Positions 5,586-10,981 of a stretch of 12,359 nt of DNA are shown here, piece by piece. The notes under the pieces are model-generated. The model saw nothing but the letters and a program-made list of their open reading frames with translations, was not told the origin of the DNA and did no database searches. The stretch is taken from positions 1-12,359 of the forward strand of contig JANLYQ010000025.1 of NCBI GenBank assembly GCA_031365725.1, in the 5' to 3' direction. The stretch's first letter is position 1. Each line of letters begins with the position of its first letter. Source of the stretch: JANLYQ01 sp031365725. Its GTDB lineage: Bacteria; Actinomycetota; Actinomycetes; JACCUZ01. The position numbers were made by a program, and so were the translations under genes.

Positions 5586-6409
5586 CAGTGCGGGTGGCCC
5601 AACGCAGAGTCCGCGGCGACCACGAGCCGCACCGCCTCCGCCGGGTCGTCGGTGACGGTGAAGAGGTCGAGGTCGGGCGCGCTGATCTTGCCTGCGGGCA
5701 GCACGGTGCTGCGCAGCCAGTCGACCAGCCCGTCCCAGTAGGCATGGCCGAGCAGCACGACGGGGAACGACGTGACCTTCGTGGTCTGCACGAGGACGAG
5801 TGCCTCGAACAGCTCGTCGAAGGTGCCGAAGCCGCCGGGCAGCACGATGAAGCCCTGGGCGTACTTGACGAACATCGTCTTGCGGGCGAAGAAGTAGCGG
5901 AAGTCGACGCCGATGTCGACCCACTGGTTCATGCCCTGCTCGAAGGGCAGCTCGATGCCCAGGCCTACCGAGACACCACCGGCCTCGGACGCGCCCTTGT
6001 TGGCGGCCTCCATGGCGCCGGGGCCACCGCCGGTGATCACGGCGTAGCCTGCCTCGACCAGCAGCTTGCCGACGTCGTAGCCGACGGCGTAGTCCGGATC
6101 GTCGGGATGGATGCGGGCGGAGCCGAAGACGCTGACGGCACGACCGAGCTCGGCGAGGGCGCCGAAGCCCTCGACGAACTCGGACTGGATGCGCAGCACC
6201 CGCCACGGGTCGGCGTGCAGCCAGTCCGTCGGGCCGCGGCTGTCGAGCAGCCGCTGGTCGGTCGTCGTGGTCTCGACCTGCTCCCGACGCAGGGTGACCG
6301 GGCCCTTGTGCTTTTCCGGGACATGGTGCTCGGGGACATCGTGCTGCTCGGGGACGTGGTGGTTGTCAGGGACGTCGTGCATCTCCCGGACGTGCGTCTC
6401 GTCAGGCAT
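5585..6409 (-). CDS. LOG-family (TIGR00730-like) protein with His-rich N-terminal extension
   Basis: A 274-residue protein, longer than typical LOG enzymes (about 190). Residues 1-35 are a His/Val/Pro-rich run with repeated H-x-V-P-E/D units (HDVPDNH, HVPEQ, HDVPEH, HVPEKH). Residues 40-80 carry the actinobacterial subfamily region (TTTDQRLLDSRGPTDW, PWRVLRIQSEFVEGF). The Rossmann core follows: AVSVFGSAR (91-99), ITGGGPGAMEAANKG (125-139), FFARKTMFVKYAQGF with R176 and K177, and LPGGFGTFDELFE (190-202) with E199. Active-site motifs are intact. The ATG at 6409 has no ribosome site but has TAGCCT 7 bases upstream, suggesting a leaderless transcript in addition to read-through from the MarR gene that ends 10 bp before. 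It is a different subfamily from the downstream LOG gene, so the pair is not a recent duplication. Confidence 0.88.
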   Translation of the reverse strand: MPDETHVREMHDVPDNHHVPEQHDVPEHHVPEKHKGPVTLRREQVETTTTDQRLLDSRGPTDWLHADPWRVLRIQSEFVEGFGALAELGRAVSVFGSARIHPDDPDYAVGYDVGKLLVEAGYAVITGGGPGAMEAANKGASEAGGVSVGLGIELPFEQGMNQWVDIGVDFRYFFARKTMFVKYAQGFIVLPGGFGTFDELFEALVLVQTTKVTSFPVVLLGHAYWDGLVDWLRSTVLPAGKISAPDLDLFTVTDDPAEAVRLVVAADSALGHPH

Positions 6410-6416
6410 GAGCGGC

Positions 6417-6422
6417 AGGCTA
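6417..6422 (-). promoter_or_regulatory. Candidate -10 element for the first LOG gene
   Basis: On the minus strand TAGCCT, whose first three bases are the MarR stop codon, lies exactly 7 bases before the ATG at 6409. This spacing is the hallmark of a leaderless actinobacterial transcript, and no ribosome site is present. No clear -35 was found. Confidence 0.35.
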
Positions 6423-6881
6423 TCCGGCGGGCGGGCAGCCCTCCGCGAGGCGCTTGCCCAGGGCCAGCAGCTGGGCGACCTGCCCAGGTCCGAGCCGGTC
6501 GAAGACGGCGGCCCGCACCGCAGCCAGGTGACCGGGAGCAGCCGCGGCCAGGGCGGCGTACCCCTCCTCGGTCAGGACGGCGAGGGCACCGCGCCGGTCG
6601 GTGGGGTGCTTGTCGCGTCGCACCCAGCCCTTCTCCTCCAGACGGGAGACGGCGTGGGAGAGCCGGCTCGGTGACGACGTGGTGACCTCAGCGAGCTGGC
6701 TCATGCGCAGAGTGCGTCCCGGCGCCTCGGAGAGCATCGCCAGGACCTGGTAGTAGGCGTGGGGCATGCCGGCGTCGCGCTGCAGCTGGCGGTCCAGTGC
6801 GTCCTCGATGCGAGCCGCAGCGACGATGAAGTGCCGCCAGGCTTGCTGCTCCTCGTCGTCGAGCCACCGGGGGGACTCCAT
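6420..6881 (-). CDS. MarR-family transcriptional regulator
   Basis: A 153-residue winged-helix protein. Helix 1 spans about 10-36 (EEQQAWRHFIVAAARIEDAL). The winged helix-turn-helix lies at about 55-105: RTLRMSQLAEVT, SPSRLSHAVSRLEEKGWVRR as the recognition helix and following turn, and the wing DRRGALAVLTEEG with the conserved D-x-R-G. The C-terminal helices provide the dimer interface. The only cysteine (C149) is next to last, so a classical cysteine redox switch is unlikely. The ATG at 6881 is chosen because the family N-terminus begins here and TAGGCT lies 7 bases upstream; the frame is open to 6950, but that would run through the palindrome. It is divergent from the VOC gene and almost certainly binds the shared palindrome, controlling both. 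It may be co-transcribed with the two LOG genes. Confidence 0.9.
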   Translation of the reverse strand: MESPRWLDDEEQQAWRHFIVAAARIEDALDRQLQRDAGMPHAYYQVLAMLSEAPGRTLRMSQLAEVTTSSPSRLSHAVSRLEEKGWVRRDKHPTDRRGALAVLTEEGYAALAAAAPGHLAAVRAAVFDRLGPGQVAQLLALGKRLAEGCPPAG

Positions 6882-6888
6882 GGTCGAC

Positions 6889-6917
6889 AGCCTAGGCAGA
6901 AGTGCTTGAGTTCTCAA
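6889..6917 (-). promoter_or_regulatory. MarR-gene promoter inside the palindrome
   Basis: On the minus strand TTGAGA (6917-6912), a 17-bp spacer, and TAGGCT (6894-6889). The -10 lies 7 bases before the ATG at 6881, so the transcript should be leaderless; no ribosome site is seen. The -35 is formed by the right arm of the palindrome at 6899-6924, so the regulator would block its own transcription. Confidence 0.6.
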
Positions 6918-6924
6918 GCACTTC
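6899..6924. promoter_or_regulatory. MarR-type operator, 11-bp arms
   Basis: GAAGTGCTTGA (6899-6909) and TCAAGCACTTC (6914-6924) are perfect inverted arms around GTTC. The inner TTGA-4-TCAA core resembles known MarR-family boxes. It is AT-richer than its surroundings and sits between the divergent MarR and VOC genes, covering the -35 hexamers of both predicted promoters. This is the clearest regulatory site in the window. Confidence 0.8.
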
Positions 6925-6934
6925 GTGTTAGTTT
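6906..6934 (+). promoter_or_regulatory. VOC-gene promoter overlapping the operator
   Basis: TTGAGT (6906-6911), a 17-bp spacer and TAGTTT (6929-6934) give a good sigma-70-type promoter, with the start of transcription near 6941. The leader of roughly 27 bases holds the AAAGGAG ribosome site (6953-6959). The -35 comes from the left half of the palindrome. Confidence 0.6.
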
Positions 6935-6938
6935 TCTG

Positions 6939-6950
6939 TTGAGAGTTCAA
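6939..6950. promoter_or_regulatory. Second, weaker MarR-type half-site pair
   Basis: TTGA (6939-6942), four bases, TCAA (6947-6950) repeats the core of the main operator. Its centre is 33 bp from that of the palindrome, close to three helical turns, and it falls on the predicted VOC transcription start. Arms are only 4 bp, so binding here is less certain. Confidence 0.42.
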
Positions 6951-6967
6951 TCAAAGGAGCCGATCCC

Positions 6968-7492
6968 ATGTCCGTACGCCGCCTCAACCACGCCGTCCTC
7001 TACGTCCGTGACCTCGCCGCCAGCGTCGAGTTCTACGGCACGGTGCTGGACTTCGCGCCTATCCCCGGCATGGCCGGGCTGACCGGCGCAGCCTTCCTTC
7101 GGGCACCTGGCTCGACCAACGACCACGATCTCGGCTTGTTCGAGATAGGTGCCGCCGCCGGCCCGTCCGGCGCCGGTCGCTCCACGGTGGGCCTCTATCA
7201 CCTCGCGTGGGAGGTCGAGACGCTCGCCGACCTCGCCGAGATCGCGGCGCGGCTCGAGGCCCGTGGTGCTCTGCTCGGAGCCACCGACCACGGCACGACC
7301 AAGGCGCTCTACGCCAAGGACCCGAGCGGGCTCGAGCTCGAGGTGATGTGGCTGGTCCCGGCGGACCGGCTCACGCCCGAGGTGCTCGAGGCGCGGGCGA
7401 CCCTGGCACCGCTGGACCTGCCCGGGGAGATCGCGCGCTACGGCGCCGACACCCTGGGCGGCATCGGCGTCTCGGTGCCCGCGCCCGCCTGA
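6968..7492 (+). CDS. VOC-superfamily (glyoxalase/extradiol-dioxygenase-like) protein
   Basis: A 174-residue protein with the paired beta-alpha-beta-beta-beta modules of the vicinal-oxygen-chelate fold: RLNHAVLYVRDLAASVEFYGTVLDF in short (LNHAVLYVRDL, SVEFYGTVLDF) and, in the second half, GLYHLAWEV followed by KALYAKDPSGLELEVMW. Likely metal ligands are H8, H78 and E125, with H53 (NDHDLGLF) near the site; this resembles small ring-cleaving dioxygenase or glyoxalase relatives. The C-terminal 40 residues (ADRLTPEVLEARATLAPLDL) form an extra tail common in the actinobacterial subgroup. The start is fixed by AAAGGAG eight bases upstream. Divergent MarR regulation of VOC proteins is a known arrangement for quinone, aldehyde or aromatic stress (for example MhqR in Bacillus), so a detoxifying role is a reasonable inference; the substrate is unknown. 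Confidence 0.88.
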   Translation: MSVRRLNHAVLYVRDLAASVEFYGTVLDFAPIPGMAGLTGAAFLRAPGSTNDHDLGLFEIGAAAGPSGAGRSTVGLYHLAWEVETLADLAEIAARLEARGALLGATDHGTTKALYAKDPSGLELEVMWLVPADRLTPEVLEARATLAPLDLPGEIARYGADTLGGIGVSVPAPA

Positions 7493-7541
7493 CCTCGACT
7501 CTCGTTTCCGGACTGTCGTTGCAACCGGCTGATCCTCGTCT

Positions 7542-7565
7542 CAACCTTGCGCGCCGCTGCGCGTC
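7542..7565 (+). promoter_or_regulatory. Candidate ECF-type autoregulatory promoter
   Basis: CAACC (7542-7546), a 15-bp spacer and CGTC (7562-7565) resemble the AAC/CGTC pattern of several ECF sigma-factor promoters, about 48 bp before the sigma-factor GTG. ECF genes are often self-activated. The remaining gap 7493-7612 shows no good sigma-70 hexamers. Short GC-rich motifs of this kind can occur by chance. Confidence 0.35.
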
Positions 7566-7612
7566 TTCCTGGTGTGCCGCACGAACGAGTCGCTGACCGG
7601 GAGGATGCCCCC

Positions 7613-8155
7613 GTGGGGACCGGCGACGTGGTCGAGGGTGGCCCGGTCGACGGCGGGGCAGGCAGCGACGGCGACCGTGACCGCATCTACCGGGACGTCT
7701 TCTTCGGTCAGTTCGGTGCGATGACCCGGCTGGCCGCGATGCTCGGCGCCGACGACCCGGAGGACGTCGCGCAGGAGGCCTTCGTCCGGCTGCACCAGCG
7801 GTCCCGGCGCCTGCGCGACCCCAATGCCGCGGTCGGCTACCTGCGCACGACCGTGGTCAACCTGACCCGGTCCAGGCACCGCCACCTGACCGTCGTACGA
7901 CGACATGCGCAGACTGCTGCACCCGACGCAGCCAGCGCTGAGCACGTGGTGGTGCTGCAGGAGAGCATGGGCGCGGTGGTCGACGCCATGGGCCGGTTGT
8001 CGTCGCGGCACCGCGAGGCGCTGGTGCTGCGCTACTGGCTGGACCTGACGGAGGCCGAGATGGCCGAGGCGATGGGCATCAGCAGAGGCACCGTGAAGTC
8101 GCACGTCTCGCGCGGGCTGGCTGCCCTCGCCACCCTGATGGAGGCACACCGATGA
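7613..8155 (+). CDS. ECF-type sigma-70 family RNA polymerase sigma factor
   Basis: A 180-residue sigma factor with only regions 2 and 4, as in the extracytoplasmic-function group. Region 2 is at about 26-95: YRDVFFGQFGAMTRLAAML, the core-binding DPEDVAQEAFVRLHQR, and the -10-reading YLRTTVVNLTRSRHRH. Region 4 is at about 127-176: GRLSSRHREALVLRYW, LTEAEMAEAMGISRGTVKSH as the helix-turn-helix, then SRGLAALATLM. The GTG at 7613 is chosen because GGGAGG lies 8 bases upstream; an earlier TTG at 7547 in the same frame lacks a site. Its ATGA overlap with the next gene shows translational coupling, the classic layout for an ECF sigma factor and its membrane anti-sigma. The first 25 residues are a disordered Gly/Asp-rich tail. 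Confidence 0.92.
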   Translation: MGTGDVVEGGPVDGGAGSDGDRDRIYRDVFFGQFGAMTRLAAMLGADDPEDVAQEAFVRLHQRSRRLRDPNAAVGYLRTTVVNLTRSRHRHLTVVRRHAQTAAPDAASAEHVVVLQESMGAVVDAMGRLSSRHREALVLRYWLDLTEAEMAEAMGISRGTVKSHVSRGLAALATLMEAHR

Positions 8156-9342
8156 GCATCGACGCCGAGCGTCGGGAGGGTCCGGCGGAGAACAAGCTGG
8201 AGATTCGACTGCGTGCTGCGTCAGTCGCCTACCCGCAGCGCGGAGTCCCCGAGGGTGCCTGGCAGGACAACCAGCAGCGACTGCTCTCACCCGCTGCTGC
8301 CAGTCGGCGGTCCACCCGACGGCTGCTGCTCGTCGCCGCCGCGGTCGTGGTCACCCTGGTCATCGGCGGCGGGGCTGTGCTGCTCGGCGGCCCGGGGGGA
8401 CGCCTCGCGGGGCCACCCGCCAGCGGCTCGGACCCCTTCGCCGTCGCCATTCGGGACGGGAAGCCGGTGCTGCTCGAGAAGGTCGCCATCGGCGGCACCA
8501 TCACCCGGCACGAGGCAGTTCTGTCCTCGATGGACGGCAAGGGTGTGTCCTTGTGCGACCGCTACGTCAGCAGCGGTGGCTCGGCCGGTGGCTGCACCAG
8601 CCGGGAGGAGAACGCCGACCAGCCGTCCGTTGCGTTCGACTGGCTCAGCGGGACGATGGGGTCGGGCAGCCTCCGCGGAGTCCTGGGCGGGGTGGACAAG
8701 CGGGTCGCCCGGGTAGACATCTGGATGGCCAACGGCGACCGCGTTGTGGCGACCCTGAAGCCCGCGGGTGACGGTGCTGGTGACCGGTTGTTCGCTCACA
8801 CGGCGAGCGCATCGAGCCCGCGGCCCCACAGCCTCGTGGCCTACGGACCTGACGACGAGGTGCTGCAGACGGTCGACCTGGAATCGCGGTTCGGCCTCGG
8901 GTGGCTGACGCCGGTCTCACCGTGCACGGCTGCTGACCCAGCGGCCGGGACCTGGCCCCCACCGGGCTCGGGGACGGCCGACGCCTCGATCCGCATCGGC
9001 TCGAGCACGGCGTCGGTCGGCGGCGGGAGCTCGTACGACCCCACCTGTGTGACGTTGCACCGGAGCGCGCTGGCCGGCTGGACATTCACCTCGGCAGACA
9101 CCCTGGTGGTGCTCGTGGCACCGCCGACCGTGACAGTACGGCTCACCGACCCGTCCGGGACCGTGTCCGAGCTCAAGGTCGCGCCGAGCACGGGGTCCCC
9201 GTTCCGCGGGGTCGTCTTCCGCGGCCTGAGCCCGGCGGTGTTGAAGCACGCCCAGCTCCAGGCCCGCTACGCCGGCCAGGTGCTGGACACGGTCGACCTC
9301 GGGGTGTCGTCGTCGTCGTCGTCACCAGCCGCTACGCCATGA
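8152..9342 (+). CDS. Single-pass membrane protein, putative regulator (anti-sigma-like) of the ECF factor
   Basis: A 396-residue protein sharing four bases (ATGA) with the sigma-factor stop. Residues 1-56 are cytoplasmic and charged, ending in RRSTRR; 57-79 are one membrane helix (LLLVAAAVVVTLVIGGGAVLL); the rest is predicted outside. The N-terminal part lacks the HxxxCxxC zinc anti-sigma motif, so any sigma-binding domain is of another type. The ectodomain appears duplicated: residues 186-243 and 326-383 align, each ending L-Q/D-T-V-D-L, and each is preceded by a cysteine pair (C135/C148; C258/C299). A run of six serines (386-391) precedes the end. I do not recognise a named family. Position and topology argue for a sigma-factor regulator sensing something outside the membrane; this is inference. 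The 3' end overlaps dapE tail to tail. Confidence 0.8.
   Translation: MSIDAERREGPAENKLEIRLRAASVAYPQRGVPEGAWQDNQQRLLSPAAASRRSTRRLLLVAAAVVVTLVIGGGAVLLGGPGGRLAGPPASGSDPFAVAIRDGKPVLLEKVAIGGTITRHEAVLSSMDGKGVSLCDRYVSSGGSAGGCTSREENADQPSVAFDWLSGTMGSGSLRGVLGGVDKRVARVDIWMANGDRVVATLKPAGDGAGDRLFAHTASASSPRPHSLVAYGPDDEVLQTVDLESRFGLGWLTPVSPCTAADPAAGTWPPPGSGTADASIRIGSSTASVGGGSSYDPTCVTLHRSALAGWTFTSADTLVVLVAPPTVTVRLTDPSGTVSELKVAPSTGSPFRGVVFRGLSPAVLKHAQLQARYAGQVLDTVDLGVSSSSSSPAATP
9306..9323 (+). repeat. Six tandem GTC triplets
   Basis: GTC is repeated six times, read in the membrane-protein frame as five TCG serine codons plus one TCA. A 3-bp unit can expand or contract without shifting frame. It lies just outside the dapE stop codon on the other strand. 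Confidence 0.75.
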
Positions 9343-10411
9343 GCCACGCACGCATGACCCGCTCGCACTCGTGGATCGGGGCGATGTCGCAGAACTCCTC
9401 GCGTTGGTGCGCCACGCCGGGGTCGCCCGGCCCGTAGTTGACCGCGGGCACCCCGAGCGCGGAGAACCGCGACACGTCGGTCCAGCCGAACTTCGGTGCC
9501 GGCTCCCGGCCGACCATCGCCACGAACGCTGCCGCCGCCGGGTGCGACAACCCGGGCAGTGCTCCGGGGGCCGAGTCGGAGACAGTCACCTCGAAGCCCT
9601 CGAGCACCCGGCGTACGACGTCGGCGGCCTCGGCCTCGCTCTTGCTCGGCGCGAAGCGGTAGTTGACGGTGACGATGCACTCGTCGGGCACGACGTTGCC
9701 GGCTACCCCACCGGTGATGCCGACCGCGTTGAGCCCCTCGCGGTAGGTGAGGCCGTCGATGTCGACCTGCTCGGGCTCGTAGGCCGACAGCCGGGCGAGC
9801 ACGTCACCCGCAGCGTGCACTGCGTTGCTGCCCAGCCAGGAGCGGGCCGAGTGGGCCCGGTGACCGTGCAGGGTGACGTCGGCTCGCAGGGTGCCCTGGC
9901 AGCCGCCTTCGACGGTGGCGTTGGTCGGCTCCATCAGCACGGCGAAGTCCCCGGCGAGCCAGTCGGGGTGGTGGCGCGCGATGCGGCCGAGCCCGTTCTT
10001 GTCTGCCTCGACCTCTTCGTGGTCGTAGAACACGAAGGTGAGGTCACGGTTGGGGTTGGGCACCTGCGCGGCGAGGCGGAGCTGCACGGCGACGCCACTC
10101 TTCATGTCGGTGGTGCCGCAGCCGTGCAGCCGGCCGTCCTCGGTGCGCACCGGCAGGTTGTCGCCCAGCGGCACGGTGTCGAGGTGCCCGGCGATGACCA
10201 CCCGCTCACGGCGACCAAGGTTCGAGCGGGCGACGACCGCATCACCGTCGCGGTCTACGGCGAGGTGCGGCAGGTGGCGCAGCGCGGCCTCGACGAGGTC
10301 AGCGAGGCCGCGCTCGTTGCCGCTGACCGACTCGACGTTGCACAGCGCCACGGTGAGCTCGGCAGCGTCCGTGGACAGGTCGAGGGCGGCGGCAGTGGCG
10401 GGGGCTGTCAT
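9332..10411 (-). CDS. dapE: Succinyl-diaminopimelate desuccinylase
   Basis: A 359-residue M20-family metallohydrolase that cleaves N-succinyl-LL-2,6-diaminopimelate to succinate and LL-diaminopimelate, in lysine and peptidoglycan precursor synthesis in the cytoplasm. Active-site residues are all visible: GHLDTVP with metal ligand H76 and D78, GCGTTDMKSG with bridging D102, HEEVEA with catalytic E132 and ligand E133, LMEPT with E161, and the C-terminal VAHQREEF with H335. The lid or dimerisation domain is at about 172-280 (GHRAHSAR motif). Length is normal for actinobacterial DapE. The ATG at 10411 is chosen for family length; TAGGGT lies 7 bases upstream, so a leaderless transcript is likely besides read-through from the PhnB-like gene. 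The stop overlaps the convergent membrane-protein gene by 11 bp. In M. tuberculosis dapE also lies close to a LOG gene and folP2. Confidence 0.94.
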   Translation of the reverse strand: MTAPATAAALDLSTDAAELTVALCNVESVSGNERGLADLVEAALRHLPHLAVDRDGDAVVARSNLGRRERVVIAGHLDTVPLGDNLPVRTEDGRLHGCGTTDMKSGVAVQLRLAAQVPNPNRDLTFVFYDHEEVEADKNGLGRIARHHPDWLAGDFAVLMEPTNATVEGGCQGTLRADVTLHGHRAHSARSWLGSNAVHAAGDVLARLSAYEPEQVDIDGLTYREGLNAVGITGGVAGNVVPDECIVTVNYRFAPSKSEAEAADVVRRVLEGFEVTVSDSAPGALPGLSHPAAAAFVAMVGREPAPKFGWTDVSRFSALGVPAVNYGPGDPGVAHQREEFCDIAPIHECERVMRAWLMA

Positions 10412-10418
10412 GCCCGCG

Positions 10419-10424
10419 ACCCTA
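10419..10424 (-). promoter_or_regulatory. Candidate -10 element of a leaderless dapE transcript
   Basis: On the minus strand TAGGGT lies 7 bases before the ATG at 10411. No ribosome site is present in the 23-bp gap after the PhnB-like gene, in agreement with leaderless initiation. A -35 match is not evident. Confidence 0.42.
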
Positions 10425-10434
10425 ACCGGACCAA

Positions 10435-10857
10435 TCAGGCCGGCGGCCCTCCCGACGCGACGATGTTGACCATCCACGGGGTGCCGAAGCGGTCGACGCA
10501 CATACCGAAGTCGTCGCCCCACATCTGCTTCTCCAACGGCATGGTCACCGTGCCGCCCTCGGACAGCTTGTCCCAGTAGCCGCGTAGCTCGGTGGCGTCC
10601 TCCCCACTGAGGCTGACCGTGATGCTGCTGCCCTCCTGACGTTCCATGTGGGGCGGGGTGTCGGCCCCCATGAGGGTGAAGCCGCTGGCGGTCTCGAGGT
10701 TGGCGTGCATGATCTTGTCGGCGAAGGGGTCACTCGGATCGCCGTACTCACCGAAGGTGTTGAGACGCAGCGTGCCACCGAACACCTCACGGTAGAACTC
10801 CATCGCCTCCCGCGCGTTGTCGGTGAAGCTGAGGTAGGGATTCAGAGTAGATGCCAC
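10435..10857 (-). CDS. PhnB-like VOC-family protein
   Basis: A 140-residue protein starting (M)ASTLNPYLSFTDNAREAMEFY in short (LNPYLSFTDNAREAM, FYREVFGG). This, the MHANLETASGFTLMGADTPP segment (HANL, LMGADTP), the SLSGEDATELRGYWDKLSEGG stretch (here ELRGYWDKLSEGG, TVTMPLEKQMWGDDFG), and the closing DRFGTPWMVNI are signatures of the PhnB/DUF-type glyoxalase-fold group formerly labelled 3-demethylubiquinone methyltransferase. Function of the group is not established; many members are thought to be dimeric small-molecule binding proteins. The GTG at 10857 is preceded by GAAGGAG at a 6-base spacing. It lies 23 bp upstream of dapE on the same strand, so read-through is likely. The region upstream (10858-10981) separates it from the divergent propeller gene and includes a TAnnnT box (TACGCT, 10897-10902, minus strand). 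Confidence 0.9.
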   Translation of the reverse strand: MASTLNPYLSFTDNAREAMEFYREVFGGTLRLNTFGEYGDPSDPFADKIMHANLETASGFTLMGADTPPHMERQEGSSITVSLSGEDATELRGYWDKLSEGGTVTMPLEKQMWGDDFGMCVDRFGTPWMVNIVASGGPPA

Positions 10858-10896
10858 CGCGTGCTCCTTCGGGTCGAGACTCGTCGATGGCCAGCG

Positions 10897-10902
10897 AGCG
10901 TA
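10897..10902 (-). promoter_or_regulatory. Candidate -10 element for the PhnB-like gene
   Basis: On the minus strand TACGCT fits TAnnnT and would start transcription near 10890, leaving a leader of about 33 bases with the GAAGGAG ribosome site. No convincing -35 is seen, although GGGAAC occurs about 15 bases further upstream. Confidence 0.3.
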
Positions 10903-10967
10903 GTCCGGTCCTCCTGTTCCCGGGAGGTCATCTGCCAGCGGCCCTTCCCCATGTCCGGCCCCGGGTC

Positions 10968-10973
10968 TAGCGT
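10968..10973 (+). promoter_or_regulatory. Candidate -10 element of a leaderless propeller-gene transcript
   Basis: TAGCGT lies 8 bases before the ATG at 10982, with no ribosome site in between. This is the same arrangement seen before the MarR, LOG, TetR and dapE genes. The -35 region is poor. Confidence 0.4.
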
Positions 10974-10981
10974 CACCGGAC

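Noticed and set aside
4989..6206. One 405-codon minus-strand frame that could suggest a fusion protein
   Set aside because: Only its C-terminal 198 residues (the second LOG protein) have family motifs; the upstream part is the out-of-frame reading of the first LOG gene, and the TGATG overlap gives a natural start.
5588..6685. A 365-codon plus-strand frame opposite the first LOG and MarR genes
   Set aside because: Its product is His/Val/Gly/Glu-rich antisense of well-supported genes; no start signal.
7549..7565. GCGC-rich inverted repeat before the sigma gene as a terminator for the VOC gene
   Set aside because: Arms are only four bases and overlap the better-supported ECF-promoter motif.
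9371..10579. A 402-codon open frame on the plus strand opposite dapE
   Set aside because: It is a shadow of dapE: GC-rich antisense frames stay open by third-position bias, the translation is low in recognisable motifs and the dapE active site is complete on the other strand.
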